A stretch of 64,000 bases of DNA from Aquatica leii (Eukaryota > Arthropoda > Insecta > Coleoptera > Lampyridae). The position numbers and the translations under genes are program-made. Under the pieces are notes generated by a model. It was not told where the DNA came from. It ran no database searches and saw only the letters and a list, made by a program, of their open reading frames with translations. The stretch is from the NCBI GenBank assembly GCA_035610365.1, contig CM069432.1, positions 75,272,520-75,336,519 of the forward strand, read 5' to 3'. Positions 50,260 through 62,409 of the stretch are shown in pieces. Position 1 is the stretch's first letter. Each line of letters starts with the position of its first letter.

Positions 50260-51615
50260 AACCAAGTAGAAAATCTATACACACGCTAGATTTCTAAATG
50301 AATTAATCCTAGTGCAATCTAAAGACACGAAGTACAAAAAGTAACTTAAAAAGTAGCGGTGACCGTTTCACTATATACATACACGAAACTCAAAATTTCA
50401 TAAACTCTAAACTCAGATACATAATTAAACATAATAGTTGTTAACAATTAGCAGCTAATTAGTTTTGCGATTATATTTTATTAGATCAAAAACCGCAATC
50501 GAATTAATACAGTATGAGGACACACTTCACGCACAATAGTAAATAACATTAATACGTTATTAGTCCCTAAAAAAATTAAACAAGTAACTACAGTTTTGGC
50601 TTCTTTTTAATACGTTATTAAATTGTTAGTAAAAGCTAAACGCTTAAACATGCAGCAATTTATAAAAAATAACAAAAACTTACAAATAAAAGGTTTATTT
50701 ATAAATAATATATTTTTAGATAAAGTTGAAACATAAAATGAAAGTTTTTTTTTGTTTAATAGAGATGATTTGATTATATAATGATTTATGCATAAACGGT
50801 TAACATTTTTTGTAATGTTGTATAGGAACGTATTTTGTTAGTAATAATACGACGGGCACGTGTCTAAAACAATTACAATTTTTAAAGCACAATGTTCAAA
50901 TAAATCTGTCAGATGTCCGTCTGTGAACCGTTAGAACAAATGAATGAACTTTATGAATGAACGTGAGGTACACGGTTGAACAATGAATGCTAAGATCAGA
51001 ATTGTTTTACTTACAACCTATTAACTGTTAACTCACACCTGAGCATACTTTTTTTATCCCACAATTTTCCACACGTAATTGCTACTGAATTAAATTGCAT
51101 TTCCATTTTAATTCTTACAATGACAACAATAAATGTAATATTTAGTTGTAACTATTTGTTATAGTATTTATGTTTGTCCATATATATTTTTATAATTGAA
51201 ACAAAAATATAATTAAAACTTGATGACGCGTTAGAATTATTCCAGTGAGTAATCGATTTATAAAAATCGATGCCATCGCATGAATACATAATAGACAAAC
51301 GTCGGTACTATACCACAACAACAAAGAAATAATTCTTTAAGCAGATTATTCTTTATAATTTAATTATAATTCAAAATAACGGACAAATTTAGGTGTGGTA
51401 TACAATTGTAACCAGATTATATAACGAAAATTTTAAATTATCTTTAAGTATTTGCATTGCTTTTAAATTTTTACAAAGAAGATTCTTAAATAAATTTAGA
51501 TGCCGTTAAGCTTGTTTCTTTTGTTAATTTCGACAATATGTAAATTAAATATTTATTTTATATATGTCAGTCTTGCCTAAAAATAAAGATCCATAATTTT
51601 ATAGCATTTCCGTTA
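50260..51615. other. AT-rich non-coding sequence
   Basis: Nothing recognised. Confidence 0.4.
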
Positions 51616-51619
51616 TTAT

Positions 51620-51735
51620 AAGTCAGTGTGTCGCCCATAACGGATGTGGCAACACGTGACTTGGCGTTAGGGTTCGTGTCTTGATTCACCGATGGAATCT
51701 CCAAGCCCCTGACCGGTTATGATGTGCTTTTTTGA
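51620..51735. promoter_or_regulatory. GC-rich island with CACGTG E-box, candidate conserved element
   Basis: About 115 bp of complex sequence: GTGTCGCCCATAACGGATG, then GGCAACACGTGACTTGGCG (CACGTGAC, a bHLH E-box, palindromic core), GATTCACCGATGG, and AAGCCCCTGACCGGTTATG. It has no ORF of note and sits in A/T-rich surroundings inside the presumed Sox15 intron. Confidence 0.42.
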
Positions 51736-51739
51736 ACTT

Positions 51740-52845
51740 TTGTCAATTTTAACTGCAAATTAAAGTTTTTACTTAATTTTGAAGAGAAATCTTACAAAGA
51801 GTGATTGTAAAAGAATGAAAGCAAGTAATACAAATTGTCATGCGATACGATTTTAAAACACATTTTAACTGTTAGTAATGATTTAATAGAAAACAAATAT
51901 TTAAGTGATATGTAAAATTTGATATCTACAATCAAGCTAGCACTGTAACATCTACTATTACTCCTATACACATTACACAAACTGAATTGACGTAGTCAAG
52001 ATTATTTTCGGCATTGAAGTACACATTGGAACCTTACCTTAAAAGTATGAAAATTCACAAATGTGTATTTAGTATCTTAAAAAATATTAATTTTTTAATG
52101 GAGTTATTTGCGCATACGTACTTTTTAGTTGTTCTAAACATAAAGTTATTCATGCGCGCAGGCTGCTTTATTACATCCCCATGTAAATTTTGCATATTTT
52201 ATTTAAAATAAATTTACTTGAGTTGCTTTTTATCTTAAATCAGTTAATTAAAACAATGCACATGTTACTCTAAGCAATGCAAAAAATGCCAATATTTATT
52301 CCATATTAAATGATTTTAATTGTAATTTATATATCAATATTGTAGTACGCGGTGCACCGATAACAGTCAGTCAACATACTCAACATCGATAATGCCTTTG
52401 AATATATGTATATCAAGATATAACGTTCTATAAACTAAAAGTTTCTATACATCAAAAAAAAGTATTATAATAATAGGTTTAAAACTGTATTCTTAATAAA
52501 AGAAATTTTTAAAACAATTTAAAACCCAAAGTGTTACTGGCAGATTGAATTTTATAAACAATAGGACTAAATTGTAAAAACTTAATTTTTATGACCGTAT
52601 TTAATTGTGAAAATGAAATTTAACTAAATATATATTTTAAAATAGTAAATAAAACATCAATGATAGTGAAATAAATTTCTAGCACAGCTACTCTTGCGTG
52701 TATTATTTCAAAATGAAGATATTTCATTTGTCATAAGTATGTAAGAGAAGGTTCCTTTATTTAAATTGCCACCTAAGTTGAACTAAACAATTAAATTTCT
52801 ATTGACAGACATTTTTGTCATCTGATACCAAAATATTTAAGTTTG
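51740..52845. other. AT-rich non-coding sequence
   Basis: Nothing recognised; short ORFs at 51792-51980 and 52014-52211 lack family motifs. Confidence 0.4.
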
Positions 52846-52849
52846 TGAT

Positions 52850-54610
52850 TTCTATAAAAATGCAGTATCATAAACAAATGGTCACAAAACTGGTGTTTTT
52901 TGAAAATTTAAATAAATGAAAGTCAGAAGTGTTTAAACAATTTAATAGATTTTTTTAATTTGCTATACTTATTTTGTACACAGTAAAAAATATTTTGTTA
53001 ATTTCACTTTTATTTAACAACATTTTAATAGTTACTTAGTTAGAGTAAATAGCAACTGTATTTTTTAGTTACTTTTACTGATGGGATAATGCTAGTTAAA
53101 TTTTACAAAATACGTTGTAGAAATAACTCATATAATGTCAATTATTGCAGTTTTAGATAATCATGTATCAAAATGTTGTTGTTGTTACAATTAATGTAGT
53201 ACAGTTTGACAGTTATGCTGTTGTTGAAGTTGGTTCCATAGGTTTTGATAAATTTACTAAAAATAGGAGTGGACCTGCTGGAACTAAAAATTGTAGTTAA
53301 TTTAACTATATATTTTTTACTGTGTATGAGCGCTAATTTTCAAATTTTTCAAATTGCTGAAACTCATTTTTTTAAATGGCACCCTCGATTGCTTTCAAAT
53401 GTTTTTAATACAATTTTTAATTCTCTATCGATTTGCACTAGTGCTTTTTTCTCCTAACATCTCAGTTATAGAAATATTCATACATTTTTAATTAAATCAC
53501 AACTAGCATTATTTTAATCAGCAGGTTTATTCTAGTAAGCTTTGTTATTATTAAACAAAAGACATGAAAAGCGATACCATTTAAAAAACAACAAAAATTA
53601 ATTCAACAAGTGTTTAACAATTTAGCCCATTTTGTTGTAGGTACGTTTAAGTCTGCCGTAAAGATTCACGCACATTTTGTAACATCTCGTGTGTAACGTT
53701 AGAAAATGCGGTTGTTATTCTGTTTTTTTATTGCCTCTTGCGTAGTAGGACCTTCTTGAAATACATACTTTTTTATAAATCCCTATAGGCAATCCTTCCT
53801 AAGCAATACGCTATCGGGTGGCGTTTTTCATAAACAGAAATAATGACATACGAACACATTTTAAATTTTAATAAAAATTACTCTGTAACGGTTTTTAATT
53901 ACTGCTTCCATGGAAGATAAATGATAACTTCATCGTTGTCATCGATTGATTGAATTATTTAACATTAAATTACATGTTACGTCTTAGTAATTCATTTTTT
54001 TGTAAAATTTGAAGTTGCTACAACATGACAAATACTGCAATAATCGTTTACTTATTGTTGTCGTTGTTGTCTTACAGCGAGAAGTGAGAATAATAATAGT
54101 TGATTGCACATTTGCACTAGACCGTGTACATTTTAAATCAGTTTACGGTATAACTAATCCAAATGATTTATATTGCTCCTGAAACAAACAACAACCCTTT
54201 TGATCCTGATATGTGATAAAGATGATATTTATGGCTTTTTAGTATTTTTCTCACTAAAGTAGCGCTAATTGTACCAAGTTCTTCACTGATATGTTTAGTA
54301 AATTCATCCTCTTCACATTCACCCAAAATAAACACCACGTTAAAAGAAAAAAGTACTAGTGGAAATCGATAGAGAATTAATTACTACATTAAAAACAATT
54401 AAAAGAAATTGAGTGTCATTTAAAAAAATGAGTTTTAGCAATTTAAAAAATTTGAAAATAAGTATGGCAAATTAAAAAAAAAATTTAGTTTATTAAAAAA
54501 CTTTTGATTTTCACGTACGAATTTACAAAAACAAATTCTAAATTTTCAGAAAACACCAGTCTGGTGGTCATTTCTTTCTGATGCTGCATTTTGCTCTAAA
54601 TGGCAACCCC
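52850..54610 (-). mobile_element. Long-TIR Tc1/mariner-like transposon relic
   Basis: Two long inverted arms, about 52857-53455 (interrupted by the MITE at 52979-53324) and 54340-54592. They share an outer AAAATGCAGYATCA block, an ACTGGTGTTTTYTGAAAATTT block, AATTTGCYATACTTATTTT, an AAACTCATTTTTTTAAATG block, and AATTCTCTATCGATTT. Between them, on the minus strand, is a decayed transposase: EEDEFTKHISEELGTISATL and KSHKYHLYHI (about 54270-54180, helix-turn-helix and linker; family HKYHPYHI), then WGFIKKYVFQEGPTTQEAIK-like reading (about 53790-53740) and NVTHEMLQNVRESLRQ (about 53700-53650, C-terminus). The catalytic centre is not recognisable. Confidence 0.75.
52979..53324. mobile_element. 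346-bp Tc1/mariner-type MITE inside a TIR arm
   Basis: The left end begins CACAGTAAAAAATATTTTGT; the right end in reverse complement begins CACAGTAAAAAATATATAGT; both continue TAA. Flanked by TA on both sides (52977-52978 and 53325-53326). The flanking inverted arm of the host element is continuous in its partner copy (54340-54592) exactly where this element interrupts it, so the partner arm acts as an empty-site control. No coding sequence. Confidence 0.85.
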
Positions 54611-54619
54611 ACAATCAAA

Positions 54620-55680
54620 TAAAAAATATTTTTTATCTATATTAAGCTTTTATCAAAATGCATTAAAAAAATACTTAGAACACATACATTAATAAATCCT
54701 AAAAATTTTAACTTCACAATGAGTAGAATCTGACAGAATATTCTTTTTGTAAAAAACCTAAAAATGTAGGACAAATGAGATCATTAAGTCATTGAAACAA
54801 ACTTGTACTATAGAATTATTGTTATCTTCTTCATTTATTATTACCACTTTCGACAATCATTTACTACGTTTTTTAAACTGCTCTGTAATTTTCTAGGCTG
54901 TTAATTGCAGAATTTGTGAGTCTGTTCTTAGTATTGTTCAAATTATTTTTTTTTAATAACGAATTCAATGTTTTCAAACGAGATTTTATCATCTTTTGCA
55001 TGTGTCCTACATGCACCAATTTAATAATATTTACATTATTCAATTATATGCTGTGCACTTACCATTCAATTGAAGCAACAAATGATTATTTAAAAAATAA
55101 AACAAAATAGATGTAGTCAAGATATTAATACAATTCAAACGCTATTTTAAGCAGAAAATTTTAGAAATTGAGAAACACGAATACTTATCTATTCCGTTTT
55201 TCTTTAATTTTATATTTTAAATCTGATAGAATTAATTGATCGTTAAAATAACATTTGTTAAATGATTTTTTTGATGAAATATACACAAACGTGTGTATTA
55301 AAGAAAACTGCCAAATTATCCGAAATCAAAGCGTTTATGCAATCGAAATATGGTCTGATCCTCTCTATAGTACAGACATCAAATCAAAGCATATAATATA
55401 TACTTATTCAGATTTTTTTAAACGTACCGTGGTTTCAAAAGAATGGCCATTTTTGTAAAAGTAAATTTTGCAAATTATAAATTCTTGAGTGCTGTAGTAC
55501 CTAAGTTTTTCTACATTTGGTAAATATCTACCTCTATCTGGTACAACATAAAACCTGATCTATTGTTTAGTTAAAGTTTATTTATATATTATATATAATT
55601 GACTTGATATATATTATAAATAATTGACTATATGTATAAGCACAAGAAGTAAACAACTTAGCTTTCTGAAGAAAAGAATT
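54620..55680. other. AT-rich non-coding sequence
   Basis: Nothing recognised. A local duplication of a TATATATTATAWATAATTGACT-like unit lies at about 55575-55635. Confidence 0.4.
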
Positions 55681-55689
55681 GGGACGTCT

Positions 55690-55745
55690 TCTAGACCAAC
55701 GTTTCTTAAACTTTTTGATTTCGCGGCTCTCTTAAAATATTTTTT
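55690..55745 (+). mobile_element. Possible hAT terminal fragment
   Basis: CAACGTTTCTTAAACTTTTT followed by GATTTCGCGGCTCTCTT resembles the common hAT end CAG-GGTTTCTCAACCTTTTT-ATTTCGCGGACC. No inverted partner was found nearby, so only one end may survive. Confidence 0.4.
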
Positions 55746-55749
55746 TTTA

Positions 55750-58185
55750 ATTTTCGACTTTTTTTTATTTTATTTTAAAAACCCAGTTAAATTTAACACA
55801 AACATTATCTGTATCTAGCTTTTTATAACAGGTAAGTATAATTTAAATACTCTCATCCGCAATAATCTATGTTTGATGAAAAACAATATTTATGTAGAAC
55901 TGGAACTAAATAAATTGCGTACCATTTTTAAATGCTTGATAATTAAACACAATAATATTTAAAATTGAATGACGAATTAAAATTATATACCTTGCACATA
56001 GTAGTAGATATAAATAGAAATAATATTTTAATTTTGCGTTATATTTGAAATTGCTATAAGTATATGTACTTAAATTATTCTTTAAAGATGTATTAATGGT
56101 CATAATTTATAGTTATTTTTTATTAGCTATTATTAAAACTAAAATCGATGAATTTGTGTAGTTTCAAAAAGAACCAAAAATGTAATGTTTATGTTTTTTG
56201 TTAATAGGTATTTTGATTCTCACTATCTAAAATTCTGAAACAACACTACTAGAAAATTTTAGTTTAAATGTGGAATCTGATATCGCATAAATTATTTCTT
56301 ATTGTAGGTAATACTAGATAAGATGACGAAATTACTAACTACTACTAAATGTTTTTATCAAGTCTTGTTATATTTGTCAAAAAAATTAATTGATTCTGTG
56401 AGATAGTAAAAAATATTTTTTTTCTTGAGAGCACATCATTTTTGTTAGTAGGTAGTATGAGTATTATATATATGTACTTTATTTCTAAAAAAATGTTAAT
56501 TTTTTTTAAACCTAGAAGATAAATAAGACATATCAAACTTTGATTATAAAAATGAACTATTACATTAAGTTACTCCTAAACAAACACAATTCATCTATAA
56601 ATGTTTATAATAGTCATCTTGCTTTTGTTTGATACAATAGACTTTCATCATTAGCTCCAATTTCGTCTTGTAAAATCAGAAATCTAGATCCCTAGATAAA
56701 CATTTTGAAATTAGAAATATAGGATGGCAATGACACTAATAGGATGTTTTTGATGCGTAATAAATACAGTAGGACACTTCCTTACATAATTTAGCACAGT
56801 AAATTTAGCTACAGCGTTAACCAGGTCTAAAATTTAATTTTTATAAATATTTTGTCGATTTATAGAATATAACTTTCTTATTTTTTTTTTATTTTTAGAC
56901 AAACCATTATAATAAAAAAATATTTTTTTGGTATAAATTGTTTCGTGAACAAAATACGGTTATCTAGCTGTAATTGCCGACATGAATGATATTTAGTTAT
57001 TTAGTAAACTATAGTTGATATTCATATAAAATGTTTTCTAGTTGTATGATTTAATAAAATTAAATTTTGCAGTTGATTATTTCATATATGTACCTATGTT
57101 TTTGTTCTCACTTAGGAAGTCAAACTTTTTAGTCGGTAGGTAAGTAATTCTTATTTAAATAATGATTACTAAAAGTATGTTCTTGTTTTTTGTATCTTTT
57201 TGGTTAATTTTTGAATAAACCTTGTTCTCTACATATTTAGGCACAAGGAAGTCGTTTGTCGGCCACGTTAATTTTTGAACTTGAATTTGACAGATTTAAT
57301 ATTCCGTGCGTATCTTATTTTATTTTATGTTTGGAATAATAATTTTTCATATTTTTTTTTGTAAAATTGGTTTTAAATTACAGGTAGTGTACTGAAACCA
57401 AAACCTTTTAAAATATAATATAGGTAAATCTCAAAGTTTTTTTAATGAACTTATTAAGATATTTTTCTTTTGTGATATAATTTTACATTAGCTAAAACAT
57501 TAACAAACAATAAGATCAAATTGAATTAACAAAACAAAAATGATAACATAAAATAAGATAAAAAACTTTTAGAACCTACCATACTAAAAACAAGCAAGGA
57601 TAAATCAATCAAGTAAAATGAATTGATTGTAATTAAAATACAGCTGCATTTTTTATAATAATTTAAAAGTCAATGCAGTATTTGCTATAAATAAACAACG
57701 ATTTTTGATGTAAACGTTAATACATAATGACGAAGATAATTTAATTTTTATATAGAAAACAATTAACTTAGAAAATGTTAATATCGGTTAATTAAGGTTG
57801 AAATAGATTTTTTAAATAAATTTTGATTCAATAACAAACTAAAATAAAAAAAAATATTCACGTGCTGACACATTAAATTATAAAAGAGAATGGGGCACTG
57901 GTAACTGGATGTACATCGAGGTATAATTACCGTAGTTTGTTATATACAATTATGTAATGCGTATTTTGTAAGATACTGCAAAAAATCAACGCATCCACCT
58001 ACATTAGAAATTCCATCATCAAACATACATAAATCCCACACCTTGTTAGGAAACTGCTGTACTATTAGACCATACACGGTAGTCGAAAGCCAGAAAACAT
58101 GAAATTCAGCCTCTCGGTTCGATAAAGTTGCAATGCTCGACTAGATCGGTGCTTTAGAGCAACTATATAAAGTAAACAAGTCAAT
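55750..58185. other. AT-rich non-coding sequence
   Basis: Nothing recognised. Composition as in the rest of the presumed intron. Confidence 0.4.
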
Positions 58186-58189
58186 TCGG

Positions 58190-58400
58190 CCATTTTATAT
58201 GCCAGTTGGCCTTAAAACAAAATACACGGAAATAATTGGAGGTCAACGTGGATTGGCTAACCAGCCACACTCTCGCCAATGAGAGAAGAGCGCAGGCCGA
58301 CCACTACAGAGAAGTAAAGGTCCATTAATCCGTGACTAATGAGATGCACAAATCTTGTCCCATTGAAATTATCATATGTCCCTCGCATTGCATCTCCCTA
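58190..58400. promoter_or_regulatory. GC-rich island in Sox15 first coding intron, candidate enhancer
   Basis: About 210 bp of complex sequence 3.5 kb inside the intron. It holds a facing CCAAT pair (GATTGGCTAACCAG and CTCGCCAATGAG), CATTAATCCG (TAATCC, Otx/Bicoid-type), GACTAATGAGATG (TAATGA homeodomain-type) and CCCATTGAAAT (CATTGAA, a Sox-type WWCAAWG match on the minus strand). No coding signature. The dense motifs suggest a conserved cis-regulatory element; Sox15 is the only recognised gene nearby. Confidence 0.5.
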
Positions 58401-58404
58401 CTTA

Positions 58405-60835
58405 CCGACTACGTTCTCGTCCCAATACTTCGTACACAACTTTTAATTCTTTTAAACGATCGCCGATAACGTGATTTGTTTATTTATGTTGCTTAAATTT
58501 ATGATAATTTATTACCTTCATATTCAAAAAGCGATACTAAGTAAATGTTTATATTTTTTGCATTTTTCCATCAGCGTTCGGCATTTTCCATGAATTTTTA
58601 CTATTCGGAAATACCTGCTAATTAATATTCAGATAAAAATTAGACGTACCTACTTATGAATTCAATACTTCATAACATTAAATCAAGTTTGTTTACGTAA
58701 TTTGCTCGAAGTAAAGCTAGTGTGCAAATTTGATAAAAAAAAAGTTTAATTATTAAAAACTTTTAAATCAAAATAAGCTAAGATTAATTTAATTGCAGAA
58801 GTGTTTCATTAAACTTCATACATATTCATTAAAACATTAAAAATAGGTACCTACATAATAAATCACAAACAAATTTACCTACTTAATAAATACTTTTAAA
58901 ATTCATTCGTGTATTTAGGTACATTAACACATCGGTTTTATTTAATTCGATTCTTTCGGGGTTAAAATACCTTGAATACACAAAATAGTAAATACATAGT
59001 AGGTATAAGTAAATGAAATAAGTCACTTGACGATATGTGATACGTTAGTCATCTATAAATACTAGCAGTTTTTTAACAACCAGTTAAATAATTTTTCTGT
59101 TTTTCAGAATTATTTTATCGCTTCAGTGAATATGATACCAAGAATATGACGAATTTAGTATTGACCTTGATTAATTCTATTTTTAAATTTGCGTAATTGG
59201 TACAATGTAAACTTTTTCTAAAGATCCAAGCAAATTAAACTATTCGTTTTTAAAAGTTTAGTTTTTTACTATCTCGTCTATAAATGAATACCTAAACAAT
59301 AACAAATTATTAGTTAATGAAAAAAGTCACTTAACACAATAACCAATTCTAAGTACTTTGATAAATTAAAACAAAATTTAGGTACAAGTTAAAAAGTTTA
59401 CTGTTTATAAAAGAGATAAGACCGTTTATAGTTGCAGTTTGATATATGTTTTTAGTTTTTAGGTTTTTGTCACTAAAGTTATATATTCTATTTAACTAGC
59501 AACAATGAATCTATCTCCATACTTACTTAAATTTTGGTGTTAAATTTGCATAAACTTATGTAGGTATAACAATTTTACGATTGCGTTATTTTGTAATAAT
59601 CTCTGCATTTTTGTTTTTGTTTTAATAAATTGAAGAAAGTGTATTTAACTATATACAGCATGCAGTTGATAGATGTACGTGCCACGTAAAGTATTGTCAG
59701 AATTATATTAGTTATGTGTTTTGATTTTTTTTTCCAAAAAATATGGAAAAGCAGTTTACAATTAACAGTTTCAGCTATATGAAATTAAAGTTCACTTTTC
59801 AAGAATTTTAAGATTTTTATTCAACGACAATACTCAAAAAAACTTACGTTTAATTAAAAATTAGTTGGTTAGTATAATAGGTATAAACCACACAATAAAC
59901 ATTGTTTAAATGTTATAAACGTCATTACTTTTCAGATCTGTTAATGCGTAACTATATATTTAAAATATAAATAGGTATTGAAAGGAAACATTTCTAAAGA
60001 AACAAATCAGAATCAGGAGAAAGAGAACACAGAAAAAAGGTTGTCTCTGTATATACTTTTCTTCCAATAAAAATAAGTGGTCGCCTAGAGGACTAACGCA
60101 ATTTTAAAGGAATTTACTTTCTTTACGACTGTCGTATATCTGCATTAGTTTTGTTAATTTTACTACGGTTGATATTTTAGATCTTTATAAAACAAATTGT
60201 AATGTAATTAAAGGCATATTATTATTATTGTATACATAATAAACGTATGCCACATTATATACGAAAAAATAAATGTTATATTTTATTAACCAATTAACGC
60301 AATACAAAAAATTATATTTTAAAAATAAATGCATTTTAAGAAAGAAAAAAGTCATAAATCGAGTTATAATTGTAAAAACACGTTGCAAAATTAATATAGG
60401 TGTAATTAGTTTTAATAGTTACGAGCTCTTAATTTTTTATCGAAATACTCCTAAGTACAATTACCTAATATATTTAAATTAAGCATTTTTTTTAAATTAA
60501 AATATAATTGCTTTAATTTTCTTTTTGTCTTAATTAAAAGATTAGATAACTTTTGGCTTATTTTTAAAATATACCATTTAAAATAGCTTGTACAATTGCA
60601 GTAGTTAACTTGGCATAGATTTTTAAAGTTATTAAATTTTTAACTACAATCATTACTTATGTTTTGTTGACGTTAATGGCCAGGTGTGCATAAAATAGTC
60701 AATTACCATGTCTGGAATTGTAATTACTCGTGTTTTATTTAATATTGTAAAAGTAATTTATTATATTTTATTAAGTTTATACTAATGTTAATATATTTAA
60801 ACATGATGTTAAATAAAGTCACAAAAAAAGTTTAT
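58405..60835. other. AT-rich non-coding sequence with GTAGGTACC-type motifs
   Basis: No gene recognised. Short TAGGTACCTA-like words recur (for example 58845-58855), a flavour common in some insect genomes but not diagnostic. Confidence 0.4.
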
Positions 60836-60839
60836 ACAA

Positions 60840-60960
60840 AAGCACAGACAAAGTAACCTATTGACCTCGATGATTGACAGGACACACCTAAACACTCCTA
60901 AAATCTGATCGAGCCAAACCCTGAACTGGACCGTCCGCTTCTATACATTTTTAAATTATC
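60840..60960. promoter_or_regulatory. Candidate intronic enhancer with Exd/Hth (Pbx-Meis) site
   Basis: A GC-richer block 1 kb downstream of the Sox15 donor contains an exact TGATTGACAG at 60871-60880, the composite Exd-Hth/Pbx-Meis consensus. It is preceded by ATTGACCTCGA and followed by GACACACCTAAACACTCC and GAGCCAAACCCTGAACTGGA. Homothorax/Extradenticle input would fit a patterning gene. The role is inferred from motif and position only. Confidence 0.5.
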
Positions 60961-60964
60961 AGGA

Positions 60965-61937
60965 TGTTCCTTATTTACATTTGCAATGGAATTTAATCTA
61001 CATATTATATGTAGGTATGCAGAATGAAAATACATGTAATGCTTGTTTTAACTATTTTAAGTCTTTAATACATGTAATTGTTGCATTGTTTTTTACCTTT
61101 TGAAGGCATGCGGCATTTCCGAAGGAAATTATATGGACGTTATTGAAATTAATTACATAGAGTACATAATAACTTCTAAGCCAAAGATTTTGAAAACAGT
61201 GAGTGTAATTAATGTTTCCAATAACTGTCAAATATTAAAACATGATTACGATATGTTAACAAATTTATTGAGATATCCAAAATTAATAATTAAAAAAAAA
61301 CTTCTAAGTTAAAATAAATGATCAAAGGCCATTAAGTAGATATACGTATATATACTTGTAGTTTAATTACATGTAACATTTTTTCAATGAAATACTCTCA
61401 TATACATTATATCTCAAACGTACATACATCTGATAAGCACATTATTAATGCAAAATAAACATAGATCTATCTAACTCTAATTGCAATTGTGCAATAAATT
61501 TTATCCACATGTGTATGTAGATTAATACCATCAAGATAAATAAATATTGCAATAGTAAAGAATTGCGAAAGTTCTAATTTCAACTAAAGATTGTTAAATC
61601 TGACTTTCATAGAATTATCATTTAGCATGTAAAACTAACGACAGATGGCATAATGCTGTTTATGCAACGTCAACAAGTTGTTATTACAATTATTGAAAAC
61701 CATCGTTATTACAAAGTTAAGAACCGGACAAAAAATATTTGCAATTAATCATTAACTGATTACCGTATTTATTATTATAAAAAATTAGGGTTTGTTATTT
61801 TGAGAAAAACTTGACAAAGAACTTTGTTCAGGGTTACACATGAAAAACAAGTAATTAAATATTAATAGATTCAAAAATTAATTTTAAAATTCACATAAAC
61901 AACGTCAAATTTTAATCGAATGTGAGAAAGCACTTAC
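60965..61937. other. 5' end of the Sox15 first coding intron
   Basis: Runs from the GTAAGTG donor at 61937 downward on the minus strand. A/T-rich, with no further exon detected. Confidence 0.5.
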
Positions 61938-62409
61938 CCAACATTTTACTAAGATCGGCGTTATGAAGGTCAGGATTTTCGTCGGCTAACTTTTTTCTTT
62001 CGACTTTTGCCCAAACCATAAACGCATTCATTGGTCTTCGTATTCTTGCTTCTTTAGGAACTTTCTGTGATTGTCCACCGATTTTAGGAACAAAATTAGT
62101 GTTTCTTGTTTGTGCAAAAACTGGCATTGCGTCAGAGTAGCTTGGTCGTATATATTCACTTTGAAATCTGCCGTTATCGTAAGCACGATAATCTGCATAT
62201 ATATTTTGGCTCATATCCCACATATCTTGAGTTTTTGGAAGCACTTGTGGCAAAACTTGTGACGCTGGTATCATATCTGTTTCGTAATCGTACCTTGGCG
62301 TCATATGCATAGAATATTGTTGTGACAGTAGAGGTGACGTAGAATTTGATGGTGATAGACAGTTTGAATAAGGATTTGCCGCTGTTGGAGATGGCGTAGC
62401 GTCCTCCAT
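61938..62409 (-). CDS. Sox15: Sox15-type SoxF transcription factor, first coding exon (partial)
   Basis: SoxF-group HMG-box transcription factor acting in the nucleus; insect Sox15 is a developmental regulator. The exon encodes 157 complete codons. Residues 1-120 are a Ser/Pro/Tyr/Gln-rich, probably disordered region. Residues 122-157 are the first half of the HMG box, with the [12 protein letters not shown] core, then [22 protein letters not shown], matching Sox15 closely. The reading frame runs into a consensus donor (GTAAGTG from 61937 downward) just after SKML-G, leaving a phase-1 junction; SoxF genes commonly have an intron inside the HMG box. The ATG at 62409 lies four bases after TTTACAG (AG at 62415-62414), so a 5'UTR intron may end there. 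The second half of the box, including the conserved KKW region, was not found in the window and must lie left of position 1 if the gene is intact. No internal stop or frameshift. Family assignment is firm; the ortholog name is by recall of the HMG sequence. Confidence 0.93.

Noticed and set aside
55255-55458. 67-codon plus-strand ORF
   Set aside because: No recognisable family, no coding-like flanks; chance length for this sequence.
62071-62312. Plus-strand ORFs opposite the Sox15 exon
   Set aside because: They are shadows of the real minus-strand coding exon.
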